From assembly GCA_029948255.1 (NCBI GenBank), contig JALIZF010001700.1, positions 310,001-374,000 on the forward strand: a stretch of 64,000 nt of DNA. Reading direction: 5' to 3'. The notes beneath the pieces are model-generated. The model was not told where the DNA came from. It made no database searches and saw nothing but the letters and a program-made list of their open reading frames with translations. Below, in pieces: positions 46,975-60,700 of the stretch (positions within the stretch are counted from its first letter, which is position 1; each line of letters opens with the position of its first letter). The stretch comes from Telmatactis stephensoni (Eukaryota; Cnidaria; Anthozoa; Actiniaria; Isophelliidae). The position numbers were made by a program, and so were the translations under genes.

Positions 46975-47825
46975 GGTCAAACAAAACGTTAATTAAAGGC
47001 CATCTGCAAAATGTGAAGAACAAAGGCACTCGGACAAATTAGGTTAATTACAGCCTCTATGCTACCATATTCGTAAAGGTCCTTGGTCGGTCGATGATAT
47101 ATCGGCGTTTTCTACTGGGTGTGGTGGTTAAATCCATCTACTGGGTTGGAGGTTGGCCGAGATTATATCCAAAGTATTTAAATAACACTAACTCATCAAC
47201 CTACCATTCAAAAGTGTTTTAGTTGGTAAATCTTGATCATCCGACAAGGGTGAAAACCGTCTGCGCATGAGCGACATTTTTCACCTGTGTCCAATCAATC
47301 TCGTTCCAAGTGCAGTTCGTCGAGCATGCGCCGTAAGAGATAATGGCTCTTGGAACGAGATTGATGTCTAATCATTCAGATAAAATACAAACTAAGTTCT
47401 TCATCAACTTTAGCCTTTATTAGTGGCGATTTTCTAAAAAAAATAATACATCAGGGATAGATAATACAGATCAGTCGATTTGGGGTTCCTGTGTTAACGA
47501 AAATGCCTTATTTTCAGTCTCTCGTCAACCTCGCCAATAGCCGGAAAACGTCCCCTCCTGTCCCCTCTCAGAGGGTCAGCCACGTAGGCTAGGACATAAC
47601 CGGGGTTTTGTTCGTTTGGGACGCCGAGCTCGCGCCAAGCCCGTACCGTTTATTGACTGATACCATGTTATCTATGAAATGCGGGTGCGAAGGAGGCTGC
47701 CTACCACAGGAATCCTATCCTAATGAACTAAAGCATGTTTTATCAAATGTAAATGTTTTATGCTAAACTTAGAATAAATGAATATGCAAAAGTATACACA
47801 GAGGAAAAGTGTAATCTGTTGTCAC

Positions 47826-48954
47826 TTAATACATAATCATGCACGCCTTCAATACTGCAATGAAAATCAAAACATGGCAGGCAGTCATCACGTGCGATCC
47901 GCTCCCTGGGTCCCCTGGGGTGGTTTGAGGGGCTTCGGTGCCTTCCGTCTCACAAGTCGTATTTTTCTTTTCCAACGGCGTTGTAATCACGGTCTTGAGT
48001 ACATGCTCTCCATGTATCTAGTAATCATAAGACGAAGAAATTAAACAAGCAAATGAATTTAACATTATCCGGTTGCAGAAGAGTGGATATATATTTTGCG
48101 CTATCGATCCTTACCCATTGGATGAAATGGTGGGGTTTTCCAATAAATTCATCCACAGAATTACTGAGGATTTATCCCACGGAACAGATGAAAAAAGTAT
48201 ATGACTGAATAGTTAACGTTTAATGAAGAAAGGAAAGGAGGATGGAATGAACATATGCGTGCACGAATTGATGGATAAATGGATGGATGACTAAAGGGAT
48301 AAGAAATAAATATAATAAATACAATGAATACCCAGTAGGTATGATAAGTAGAGTATTACAGAAATAGTCATGTGTATGCAGCTGCAAGAATGTACACGAA
48401 TGTTTGAAAGTAGGCAAAAAAGTAGAAAAACATCAACTTCATTTTTACCGGTCGTAGCTTTTCGGATTTCTGTTTTCTGCAACTCATCCTAACGTACTTG
48501 TAGTCTTCGTAAGCTTTCCTCAAATCACCAGCTAGCTCATTCGTCCATACCTTAGGAGGGTACCCTACTAAGGTATTGTTCCTGAATAAATGAATAAATA
48601 AATGAATAAATGAGTGAGTGAATAAATGAATAAATGAGTAAATAAACGAATAAATAAACAAATGCGTAGTTAATGAATAAATGAATAAATAAATAAATAA
48701 ATACACAATATATAGGCCATTTGCACGATGGCGTCATTTTACTACAACTACCAGAATGCTCTACGAATTTTCTTTCTTATTCAAATTTTTATTCCCTTTT
48801 GAGAATAGCAAAACAATTGGCACTAATTATTTTACAAAAGAAAGTGGGCAAAGCATTCTGGTAGTTGTAATATATATGACGCCATCATGCAAATGGCCTA
48901 TTGAATAATAAAAGTAAATAAATAAATAAACAAATAAATAAATAGATAAATAGA

Positions 48955-48993
<39 letters not shown>

Positions 48994-51702
48994 ACTAACT
49001 TCCAAAAATGTTTTCCAATGAACAAGTAATTAAATCCATAGTTAATTGAAACACATTTTGTCAAATCAGCCTTTGGGTAGTAATAGAGGAAGTTCAAGCA
49101 CATCTCCTGTTCTGTCTTTAGTCCACCCTAAAAAAAAAACACAAAATATAAGTAATTCACTTAGTATATTAGCCTTATCCGAAGGCCGACTCCTTCATGG
49201 ACTATCTGTGGTAATAGAGGATACTTATTTTTATAGAGGACGCTTATTTTTATACACCGTATTTAGAAATATACTCAGAGGTAAAGAATGATATTTATGT
49301 GAGTCTTTTGTGTGATTTATTTCACGTTTTGAAGTCTGTCAAGTGAATTTGAATCGATAGTCCAACAGCCCTCTTCGAAGCACGACCTTCAACGACCAAC
49401 AGGCCACAAATCTCCTATTAAAACTGCACTAAATCTTGCTCATATCCTCTCGACATGAAGTAGTCTGACAATCTTTTTATATTCTGACAATGGTTCAGGC
49501 TACTCTGAAATAATAATTTAGGATTTAGGCCCGGGGGGGGGGGGGGGAAGTACTCCCATATGTTTGCTATCTATACGGGTATGTACCGCTGGATAGGGTA
49601 TGGTTTTTGACCCTGCTGTCTTGAACAGGGTATACGTTTTACCAAAAATTGTCTTAAACAGGATCTATAATTCTGAAAAGAGATCGCAAGCCATATCATG
49701 TTTTTGTTTAAAATACTCCAAAAAGCGCTTCACCGTGCGAGATATCGTAATGGACGGCTTTGTTATCTCTTTCGCAGTAAAAATGTCAACAAGAAATCCA
49801 GTTTGGATGACTCCTTTTCTCAAGTACTTATTAAGGTGACTGGCTACTATTGGAAAAAATAATGAAAAATTGTTGGAGCAAAATTTAATGCTGATCCCAA
49901 AAACGAAAAGAAAAAAGTGGGGTTCCGCACTCGTTTTCGAGATAATCAGAACCGGGAGTGAATAGAAAAGAAATATACAATTCACCAAATAACAGTTCTA
50001 CAACTACTACAACTACTACAATTGCACAAATATTAGATTATGTCGTATTATTCGTTCCCAGTCTCTCTTGTTGACACAGGAAGCCCAAGTTGCCTGCGGA
50101 GGAGGCTATTGCTGTATATGTTGGGACCGTCACCGTGACGTTTTCCCTGTGTTTTGATTGGTTAACGGTGATATGTCTTATCCAATCAAAACGTTCAGTC
50201 ACACACAACACGAAAAAGCGAACTTTTCATATAGTAGAGCAGTTTTCGTTTGACTAAAACGTCACGGTCACAGCGCGGTTACGACAGGGAATTTTAAATG
50301 TTTTTATAGTTATCACGCCACAACGCCATCTGTTTCACACTCATACGTACGAAAACAGCGGTTTCTTTTACCCTCCTCCCCTCCCCTTCTCCTCTCTCCA
50401 GTCCCCCCTCCCCAATCCCCTAAACCGCCAGCTACGCAGGCTAACGAAACTGTTGTAATACAAGATCTGGCTGTACTTACAAATGTGAGGACAGTATAAC
50501 GGTACTTACATATGTTTCATTTTTCCTTTTGCTAGAATCGTACTGGCAGTATTGGATGAGGTCATCACCCTAATTAAATCATCAATAAAACTGTTAGAAG
50601 ACGATTTGTATTGCGCCGGGACTGGGGTCTAACTTCTTGCTTACCGGAAGTATGTGCGTTTCTTTCTCCTTAATGTGATATTCCTGAGGGGAAAAAACAT
50701 TTGAAATTTTAAATCAATTAAGAGTTTTTGTTTTTGTTTTTTACTGTTACTAAGAGACAAATCTGTCGCGCCCAATACTCTCCTACACAACCAGTGTTAT
50801 TCGCTAATCGATCTACACTTCCATAGAAAAGAGATATAAGGTGTGAGCCTTTTAGGCCCACAAAATTAACTTTGTGAAAAACAAACAATTAATTTCGCTA
50901 TTACACGAGACCATGAAGTCAGTAGAGAACACGATCTGGGCATGCGCTATACTGGCTAAATCTGCTGACCTCACCGACGGACACGAGAATGACAAATCAC
51001 TACCACTTGTAAATAACCACATATACTCGAGGTATTAGGTGCATGGCCACTTAATGGATGCATGTAAGGGACCCTATAGATTAACGTAAAGGACCCTATT
51101 GAATTGATACCTGATAGTTGAAATCATAATGATCATCCCTGGCTAATTCTGGTAATTCTACTCCGTTCCGCACATGCTTTGTCCACAGTGCAGAGCCTAT
51201 AATAGCAAAATTATAAAGTTCCATAAACTCTGAACAATTCTTGGAAACCCGGACATGGGGAACTGAAAGGGTAGGGAAAGAGGAGAGAATTTGCTGTGAT
51301 CTATTTTGCTTGATCCCTGGACATACAAAAACGGTTTCTCACATCCTGTGGTACAAAAGGGAAGACAGTGTGAAAAACGGAAAAGGAGAGGAAGACTTTT
51401 TTGTCTCCTTGTCTTCACCTCCCCAATATTTTTAGAATTGCTTTCTTTAGATCTTCGAATTCCCATATCATATGTTTGAGCTTAATTTTGAGCACGGGGG
51501 AAAACACGAAAGTACTGGAAGAAAAAAGCAAAAAGTCCTTAACCTTCGTTTTTTGTGATTGCCGGAGGACTGTTAGGGATCGAATATTTGTGGATTGAAC
51601 TTCTCTGGCAAGGTTTTGTTTGTTTGAATGTTTTCATGGAGGCCAACAATAAAGAGGGCTTGGGAGGCACGCACGCATGGTACATCTTGCCGTGGTGTTC
51701 CC

Positions 51703-51733
<31 letters not shown>

Positions 51734-54700
51734 ACTCACACACACATCCCCTCCTTCAGTACCACAGGAAGCCCATTTAAGTTGCCTTTGCAGGATGGGA
51801 GTGCCTTAGCAGAGTGGGGAATCTTTTATTAGGACCAATATCATTCTTGGTAAAATTGACCAATAATTCTTATGCCGATATAGTTCATATAACACATTTT
51901 GAAAAATCCCAGGTCTGAAAACTGTCAGCGAAATATAACTGCATATAAGATTATTACCGTACCTAACAAATGTGCGTGCGGAAGATATGCAAACACTTTG
52001 ATTCCTTTCTCATTATTAGGCAGGGTGGTGTTATCTAGCCCCTGTCAATGAAAATTAAACCATACGTATATAAGGACCAGTCATTATTTACAGGGTAGGA
52101 CGGGGTGGGGGCTGGTGCAAATAGAGGAGTGGCCACATATTTTGCACACTCTTTACGAACGCTCAGTGTGAATGCATGCGCGCATGAGAAAAGGAGGGAC
52201 CAGCAAAAATTGAGCCGTTTACATTTTCTCCCCTAAAATAAAGAAGAAGGAGGAGGAGGAGAATTACATAAAAGACAACACAGACCTTTAGATCTGAGTA
52301 CGACTAAGACAACGATATTTCATTTTTACCGTTAGTGCGCATGCGTCAGACTATGACACACTCACGCTGACTTGAAAAACTCGTACCAAAACTTTACTCT
52401 AGACTACGAGTTTTTAGTGGGATTATTCATCAAAATATCTCGGTCTTTTGTGTCAAGAATATTCAATACAATCTTCTTTAATGATCCTTCTGTCTTGTCA
52501 GTGTGATACGGTAAAATTTCGTACCGATGTTTTGAATCTAAAGTTTGAATTTGCGGGAGCACGATTATATACGACAACGTACAAGGTAGCACGCGCTCAA
52601 AAGACTCTCACTCGTAGTCGCAATCGTACTCAACTCTAATCAAAGTTCTCTAATTATCCCAGGGGGGGGGGGGGGGGGCAAACTCCTATATATAAGAGGA
52701 CGGGGATGCTCGTCGGAAATTTTGTAAATGACCCCTAAAAGGTACCTGAGTGGGAGTGGCAACAATTGATTTCTACCCCTAAAAGGTACCAATTCAAAAC
52801 AATAATAAAGAATTAAAGTAATGAAACACTTTGTTATCGATGTGCTTTGAAGATTCAATTCAGATCATCGAAATCGTCCCTTTCATGCTTATTTTAGGTA
52901 GTTTATTTACCCCAAAACAGTCCCTAAAAGTCCATTTAAGTCTGAGACACCCTAAAAGGTACCAGATGGCAGATTTTGACCCCTAAAAGTTACGACGAGC
53001 ATCCCCGTCCATTTACGATCGGAGTCCCCCCCCCCCCCCCCGGGCTAATTATATCCTATCACAAGGGTCAGGTTTCACAAGCACTTTTAATGTCACAATG
53101 ATTTCAGAAATGTGCAATAACGTTTCTTACCAAGCGTGTACAATTCCCAGAACAATAGCCAATAGATTGCCATTTTGTCTGATGAGGTGGTACCACCATA
53201 GTTGGAACAACGTCCCATCCAACCCACATTATACCTGCATCATATCGACGTAAGTTTGACGTGTAGTGAAAACGAAGACCAGAAAAGTCTTTAAGACCTG
53301 AAAAGCATGAAAAGAAATAAGATAAAATGAAAATATGTGCATAAACAATGACCAGATATTGATTATAAATCATCATCATCAGACAATATATTGACTCCCT
53401 ATACTGCCTGCCTGCCTGCCTGTCTGCCTGCCCCTATCTGCCTAGCCTGCCCCTTTCTGCCTTTCTATAGCCGGCTGGCTTGCTGGCTGGCGGGCTGGCT
53501 GACTCTATATAAATTAATCAATGATCAACAAAAAAAATTAATTTGTGACCTGATTTCTTGTCCGGGTTATCATAGTGCATTTCCATAAGAACAAATTTTG
53601 GTCCAATGCCACCCCCCAAGGGATAACCAACATGGTCAGGAAAATAAAATGACTGTTGGTAAAAAAAGAAACAGCTATTGTTACTCTCCAAACCACACGT
53701 AAACCATACGTAAGTTACGCATGTCCACGAGTAAAATTATGATGGCCGGTGCTATACTTACGTAGAGTAGCCCAAGCTGCTGCGAAGGACTGTCCTACAC
53801 ACCGTTAATTACTCGCTCGCTATGCCTCGCGCACGCAAATGAGACGCAAATCAGTTACGCATATCCACGCGGTTAAACATTGCAATTGCACACTGAATGA
53901 TACGCTACCGGCCACCAATAGCACTAGCTGCTACTACAGACTTTCCTACGCACTGTTAGAGTGCACGCACTTTATCCGTGAAATAGTAACTAACTTTTTA
54001 GTGCGTAATAGTATTTAGTCATCATCTGTTTTAGTCATCGACCAACTAAGAATTCGCTCAGGCATAAAACTACACAAAGACCTCTTGATGCGTTACTATT
54101 GCATTTTTTGCACTGTTCTGCTTCAGTAGTATCCACTACTTTGTACAAAATAGTTGCAATTAGACAGTACCAAATAAGTGTTATTTCACGGATTAAGTGC
54201 GTGTACTCTACTCCCTCAATACAGGTGACGTTACAGCGTGAAATCTTCTAAGCAACTTGTCTCGCAACACTAGAAACTGTGTCATTGCGGAGCGCCGTAA
54301 CGAGATGTTACACTAGCTGTGCAAAATATTGACGCAACTTGCAATATGTCTTTTTCACGAGGAAGGCTGGTGAATGCAGACGTGCGCATGCGCTCTTCAT
54401 ACAAAACGCGTTGAATCGCGAGACAAGTTGTGGAGGGGTTTTGCATGGCGCAATGACGTTGTGTAATCAGTGCGAAAAGTTGATGAACCGAGTCACACTA
54501 TACAATTGTACTGTAACTGTTGTGAGACAAGTTGCTGAGAAAATTGCACAGTGTAACAGGGCTTTAACTCATCAATACGCAATCCACGAGTTAAAAATGG
54601 CGCAGAGCTATACTTACAGTGCCGCCGATGGCCCAAGCGGCTACGACTGACCTTCCTACACATGATGCAAATGATCCTGGCATGTTGGGATCGTAACAAA

Positions 54701-57700
54701 TGCTGTCAGCGCTGAGATTCGACAAGGGGAAATCATCCTTGCATTCATATATCAAAATGTGATGCACCAGACCTTCGTGTCCAGGAGTGACAATTGGTTC
54801 GATCTGAAATGTAGAAAATGTGGGGTACTTTAGAATTCTTTTCAGTCTCCTTTGGTTGTTTTGAACGACGTCATCACGCGTTTGGTTAATCAGTACCGAA
54901 TGCGCGCATGGTACATCCTTGTTCCCAGGACCTTGTCAACTGTCTAAAGCTAAGAAAGCTCCAGGAACGAGGATGGTGCATGGTAGATATCCAAATTCTT
55001 TCAGTAAGCGCAAGTATATTGCGGTCCTAGTTAAAAGGGGTAACCCGTCATATTAAGTGACATGATGAGTCTAAGGGGTCTAGGGGCATCTTTCTTTTAG
55101 TGGAGTCAGCCGGCCAGCCAACAACAACAACAACAACAATATGTTTATTTAGTACCACAATTACATGAATAAATATTTTACATGAATATAACATAAAACG
55201 GAAATTTAGGTACAAGCCACCTATAATAAGCATATCTGGCTAACCGAGATAGGTGGCTTACATTTTGGTTATTACAGTTATTATGGTCAGATGGATTATT
55301 ATGACAAAAAGATGAAAATGTAGAAAAAAGAAAACATACAAAATACAAGATAGAACTTCTATAGAAAAATACATAGATGGATCAAGTTGATATTAATTAG
55401 AATGATTGTATATATTATATTTATAATAAGGTTGATAGTCACCGCTTAAATACTATCAACCTCTGATGAAACTATATAATTAATCAAAGTTGATAGTACT
55501 TAACTAGTGCGAATTAGTTTGTATTTAAGATAGCGAGAGTATAAGGAATATCATTAGACCAACATCGATTGAAATACTAATCGACGTAGGTCTTGAACAG
55601 TTAAGTCTTAAATGAATTCCATATACACCACGTTTTTAGGACTAACTAGGACTGGTTCTGGGTAATGCTAGGAACTTACAAGCCGTTCTGACCGATGGCT
55701 CCACTTAAAAAGAGAAAAAAGCCCCCAATTACTTGGATATGCAGCTCTATAGTTAAAAAAAGGTAAAGGACCTTGTTTAACGTCGGTAGTTCCTTTAGCC
55801 GAGCTAATCTTCCAAGAAGCCGACGGTGCGCTCATTTTACCCCCCTCCCTCCATCAGTGCTCCGTTTTAAGTAATGTATAAAGAACGAGAGAGCGTGTTA
55901 TATCGGTGGATAAAGATCCGAGCCGAAGGCGAGGATCTTTAGACCCGATATAACACGCTCTCGAGTTCTTTATATTACTTATCAAACGTCTAGTTGTCAA
56001 TTATCATATTGGACCAGAATTTTCCAAGTTTGACTACTTTTGGCTTAGAAAATCCAACTTCAAGTTTATGCAAATGAACAAAAATCTTTATCCGATATAA
56101 AGATCTACGTTCCGGTAGTGATTTCCATTGTGTTTTCTAATGAATTATTAATGAGTTTGATAAGGGTATTTAAAGCTACTTAAAGCTACACGGAAAGGAA
56201 AGAAGTCGAAACAAGGATGTGAAGTCACAAGGAATCGAACTCGGGACCTCTCGCACTGAAGGTCGCGCACTAACCAACTGTGCCATCCTTGCTCCTATGT
56301 TTTGCATTTATAGCGTAAATTATGAGAAACGAAAGGAAATGTTTAAGCTGTTCCTCAAAAATTACATACATACAAAATATAGCTAATTCAATTAACGTTG
56401 TCGCTGAAAAAAACCTAAAGCCTAAAGCTCATGAGAGCGGAATCATGAAAAACTTTTATCACCGTGACATCATTACAATAAAAAACTCACTGTATGCTTG
56501 CAAATTCTACAACTTGGACACATATTCCTTAATTTCTCAGATACCCTACATAGTAGTTTGTTCGTACACAAAAGATATTTGAAAGGCTTTAGCCTTTAGG
56601 CTTTTTTCAGCGACAACGTTAATTGAAATAGCTATATACAAACATACAAAGTACCTTGACAACATGCTTCTTTGAGCCAAGATCTGGAATTTGAAAGGGC
56701 TTGCAGTAATACGTAGTGTCATCGTTGGAAACGCTTGTCTGGAGATAAAGTAAATACAAAATGAATAAACAATAATTGCTGGAATGAAAATCGATCTGGC
56801 ACATTTAATGTTAGCGCCGGAGGCGGATTCCAAAGAGGGAGGTTAGCCGAATCCTGAATTAAACTTACTTACATTTACTCTTAGATCAAAATGCTGAAGA
56901 TCTTTAGGCAGGCTGGGTTTTTTGGTCATTATGTTCCGAAGGATAAGAGATCTTGAGCCTCGTTTCTGATGTATTAGGATTGCGTCCTCAGAAGTGGGAT
57001 CGTCTTTATGGTACGCGTACACTAAACGAACTGTTCCTTCCTGTAAATTGAATCAAAATAAATCGATGATTGTGTTGTTCTCACTAATTTACTTGTTTAC
57101 TAACCCTACTTTATTGTATTTACTGTTCCCGAAACTGGAGGATCGACAAGAGAATACAATCAAAACTGGCGATGCCATGGCGTTTATTAAGAGCGGAGTA
57201 CAGGACAAAATGAAATTGACCAGCTTGCTCTGCTGTCTTGGACAACTTTGGCAAACTTTGGTAATAAGTATCTCTATTTCTTGCATTGGTGACGTCACTG
57301 AGTGTGCCCCAATTCAATATTCTAATAAACCCTGCGTAATTTGATTATACGAAAGGACTATTAAATTATTACTTCATCATAACGGCCACAGTCACACTAG
57401 GGACTGCAGATTGATGCATGGAAAAAATAAATAGATAAATAAATATTCTTTATTTATCGTCGGATTTCAGAGTAGCATTTCTGCTAATATCTCCGAGACT
57501 CGATCATTCGCACACACGCCACCCCTACATTCGATATACTCTGCATACAATTTAAAAACTCACATGCATGTTGATTTTTGCTGAGGGAGGAAAAACCAGA
57601 GAACCCAGAGGAAAAACTCTCATGACATAGTAGAGAACAACACATCAAACAAACTCATGACTCACATATGATTCGAGCACCCGAGCTAGCTGAGACTCGA

Positions 57701-60700
57701 ACCCGGACCACAGCGGTGAGAGGCGGGTGGCTCAACCACTACGCCATCCATGCCACCCAATGGAACGCATCGATGGAGGAGGCGGGGGAAAGAGGCATAG
57801 CTGGTTTTATTCACACGGCCCTAGCCATGTATTTCAGGCGACCAAGAGTGGTCAAAATCTCTACCCACCCTAGTCCCCCTTATAGTCAGACCTAATATAC
57901 CTACATATACGGTACCTAATAAGTTATATAGGGAGTACGTTATGCATACCTCGATCTTATTATCCCTTTCGTCATCACAAGTGTCGTACGCACGATTAAA
58001 CTTGAGCACTGTCTCCCCGTTCTTTTCATATGCACCTTCGAGGGTATAGTCTTGTTTGGGGTCGATTGGTGGAAGGGCTGTCTCCTCAGCATAGCGATCC
58101 TAGAAGTTGTAAAAGAAAAAAGTTATGAAGAAACAAAGAAAAGATATTCGTTATTTAACAAAAGTATTCCGTTTTTCCGTGCGTCTATACCCTAATAGAT
58201 GCACAGATGACGTCAGAATGTTGTGATGAGAACAAAAAAGGACGCCACGAAACGAAGTCAATGGGTGTGATTTTGGGTGTGATTGTTGGATTGTGGTACT
58301 ACGCAGTTACTCAGTTATTTTACTCAAATAACTGAGTAAATTTACTCGGATAATTAAGTGAGTTACTGTGGATGCACCAATTTACTCAAGTTTTTGAGTA
58401 AATTTACTCGCGCGTTTTTGCAGTGTACTAGTCATTCACTACTATTCAGTTCTATAGTTCTGATCTGCTATGCTTTGTTTTAGTCTACTGTATTTTGATC
58501 TGCACTGTTCTAGAGTACTGCTCTGTTGGTCTGCTCTAATTACTCTGCTCCGTTCTACTATATGTACGTCCGCATGTCGATGTCGAATGTCGATGATCAG
58601 ATGATCAGATGATACACTCCAGTGAGTTCCGGTATTCCGTTTTCACATTCCTTGTTTTAGTTTTTCCCATGAGTTGTTTATCAAACTTATTATCAAACTC
58701 ATTAATAATTCATTAGAAAACACAATGGAAATCACTACCGGAACGTAGATCTTTATATCGGATAAAGATTTTTGTTCATTTGCATAAACTTGAAGTTGGA
58801 TTTTCTAAGCCAAAAGTAGTCAAACTTGGAAAATTCTGGTCCAATATGATAATTGACAACTAGACGTTTGATAAGTAATATAAAGAACTCGAGAGCGTGT
58901 TATATCGGGTCTAAAGATCCTCGCCTTCGGCTCGGATCTTTATCCACCGATATAACACGCTCTCTCGTTCTTTATACATTACTTAATAATACATCAAATC
59001 ATGACTGTATATTACATAAATGATTCATGGACGATGGACGGCTTCATTATGATTAGATATATGCAGGAATGCTTCCCTTCTGTGCTTCGTAATTCACATT
59101 ATGTTGAGAAAGTTAACGACAACAAAAGATAGAACAATGAAGTTATTAACCCACACTAATCCAACTATTTTAATTAACCTTCACATATCTTCCCGAATTA
59201 CGTTTCGCACCTTAGGGGAATTGAAATATGACGTTTCAGCGTGGATCACTGAGGGCTAAATTAAAACTCTTCGAAAAATGAGTGTGTGAACGGAAAAGCG
59301 TGTATTATATTACAATCATGGAGACGATACAAAACAGTAACAACCATTGCCATTCATATTCCGGTTTTTGTTTCGTTATTTGTTTGTTCTGCTGAGTAAA
59401 TACTGACCTATCAGGGAGCCTTCGTTACGTTACAGCGGTCATCAATCAAAACAAATACTTTTTCATAATACGATGATGATTTTCATCATGCTGAAGTTTA
59501 GCAGCCAGTTCAAAAATTCAAACAACCGATTGAATTGCAACTTGAAAGCCTTATATACTCCTAGTATGCTAAAAAGCGTGATTCCACCATATTCTATAAA
59601 AAATCACTGATTTTTTTATCAATACCGGATAAAAGATTCGTCAGTACATTTTTGCAATTGGCACGCAAATTAGCTTAATTTAATTTGACTTCAACTAACG
59701 TGGAACACTTTAGCGCAGTCCCTATAAAAATAAAATAATATGTACCAATGCCATGCTGTCAACATTACGATGATATTAGGGAGCTTAAGCAGGAGACGTT
59801 TTTGTCAACACGGACGTTACACGGACGTTTTTGTTCATCCGTTCGCCGTCATAGATAAGGTTGCTGTTCTTGGTAGAAGATGAAAAAGCCTTAACTGACC
59901 TGCTGCTTAACGAAAACGGACACATCATCTATGATGGCGAACGGATGAAGAAGAACGTACACTGCGGTGACGTCCGCGTTGACAAAAACGTCTCCTGCTT
60001 AAGCTCCCTATTAGTTAATCATTAACTTTTTGATCGGGATATCATAAAACTCCAAAATATATGTATCAAAATATATGTATCAGTGTGTTCAAATAAAAGT
60101 GAATATTTTTTTAGTTATTTTTAATTAATCTTATTCACTTTGGCTCGCGTGATACGCTTTGTTAAACAGTTACATCTGTTTTAGATAAATATTATCGAAA
60201 CATAACGTTTTAAACACAGATTTCCAAAAATAAGCACTTGCAAATGATTATTTTTGCATTAAATGGTCCAGATTGTTTCCTACATTTTATACTGGATCCT
60301 AAAACTGAAGTTTTACGATTGCTCCACAAATAAAAATATCCATAGCATTTAAGGAATTTTTGAGTTTTTGTGTTTCAAAGCTATATGATCGATGTGTTTT
60401 CTCTTGTTGTAACGCAACTAGATCGAAACTAGAGTTTATCAGTCATCAAAAGTCATGGCTAGATTAGAAACTATGCGGTTATAAAAGCGCTAAATTAAGT
60501 AAATGCGCATCAAAGTATGTTCAAACACGCAATAACCTGAAGCGAGTGGAAACAGCCACCGTATTTACACAGCATAAAGATAGAAACCTCGACGAAAAAA
60601 CAGTTTTAAATGGTACTGACCTTCAAAAATCCTTCACCATTCTTGACATATCCAATTACAACATCTGATCCGACCATATTTCCTGTACCCGCTGAAATCC

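Noticed and set aside
46449..47042. 197-codon Ser-Cys repeat protein
   Set aside because: Translation of the (GCTCTT)n hexamer and the adjacent MITE.
52404..52592. Additional monooxygenase exon in intron 7
   Set aside because: The residues do not match the family, and the gene is already complete with exact phases without it.
56213..56290. Functional tRNA gene
   Set aside because: A and B boxes are present, but the T-stem does not pair and the spacing to the acceptor stem is too long.
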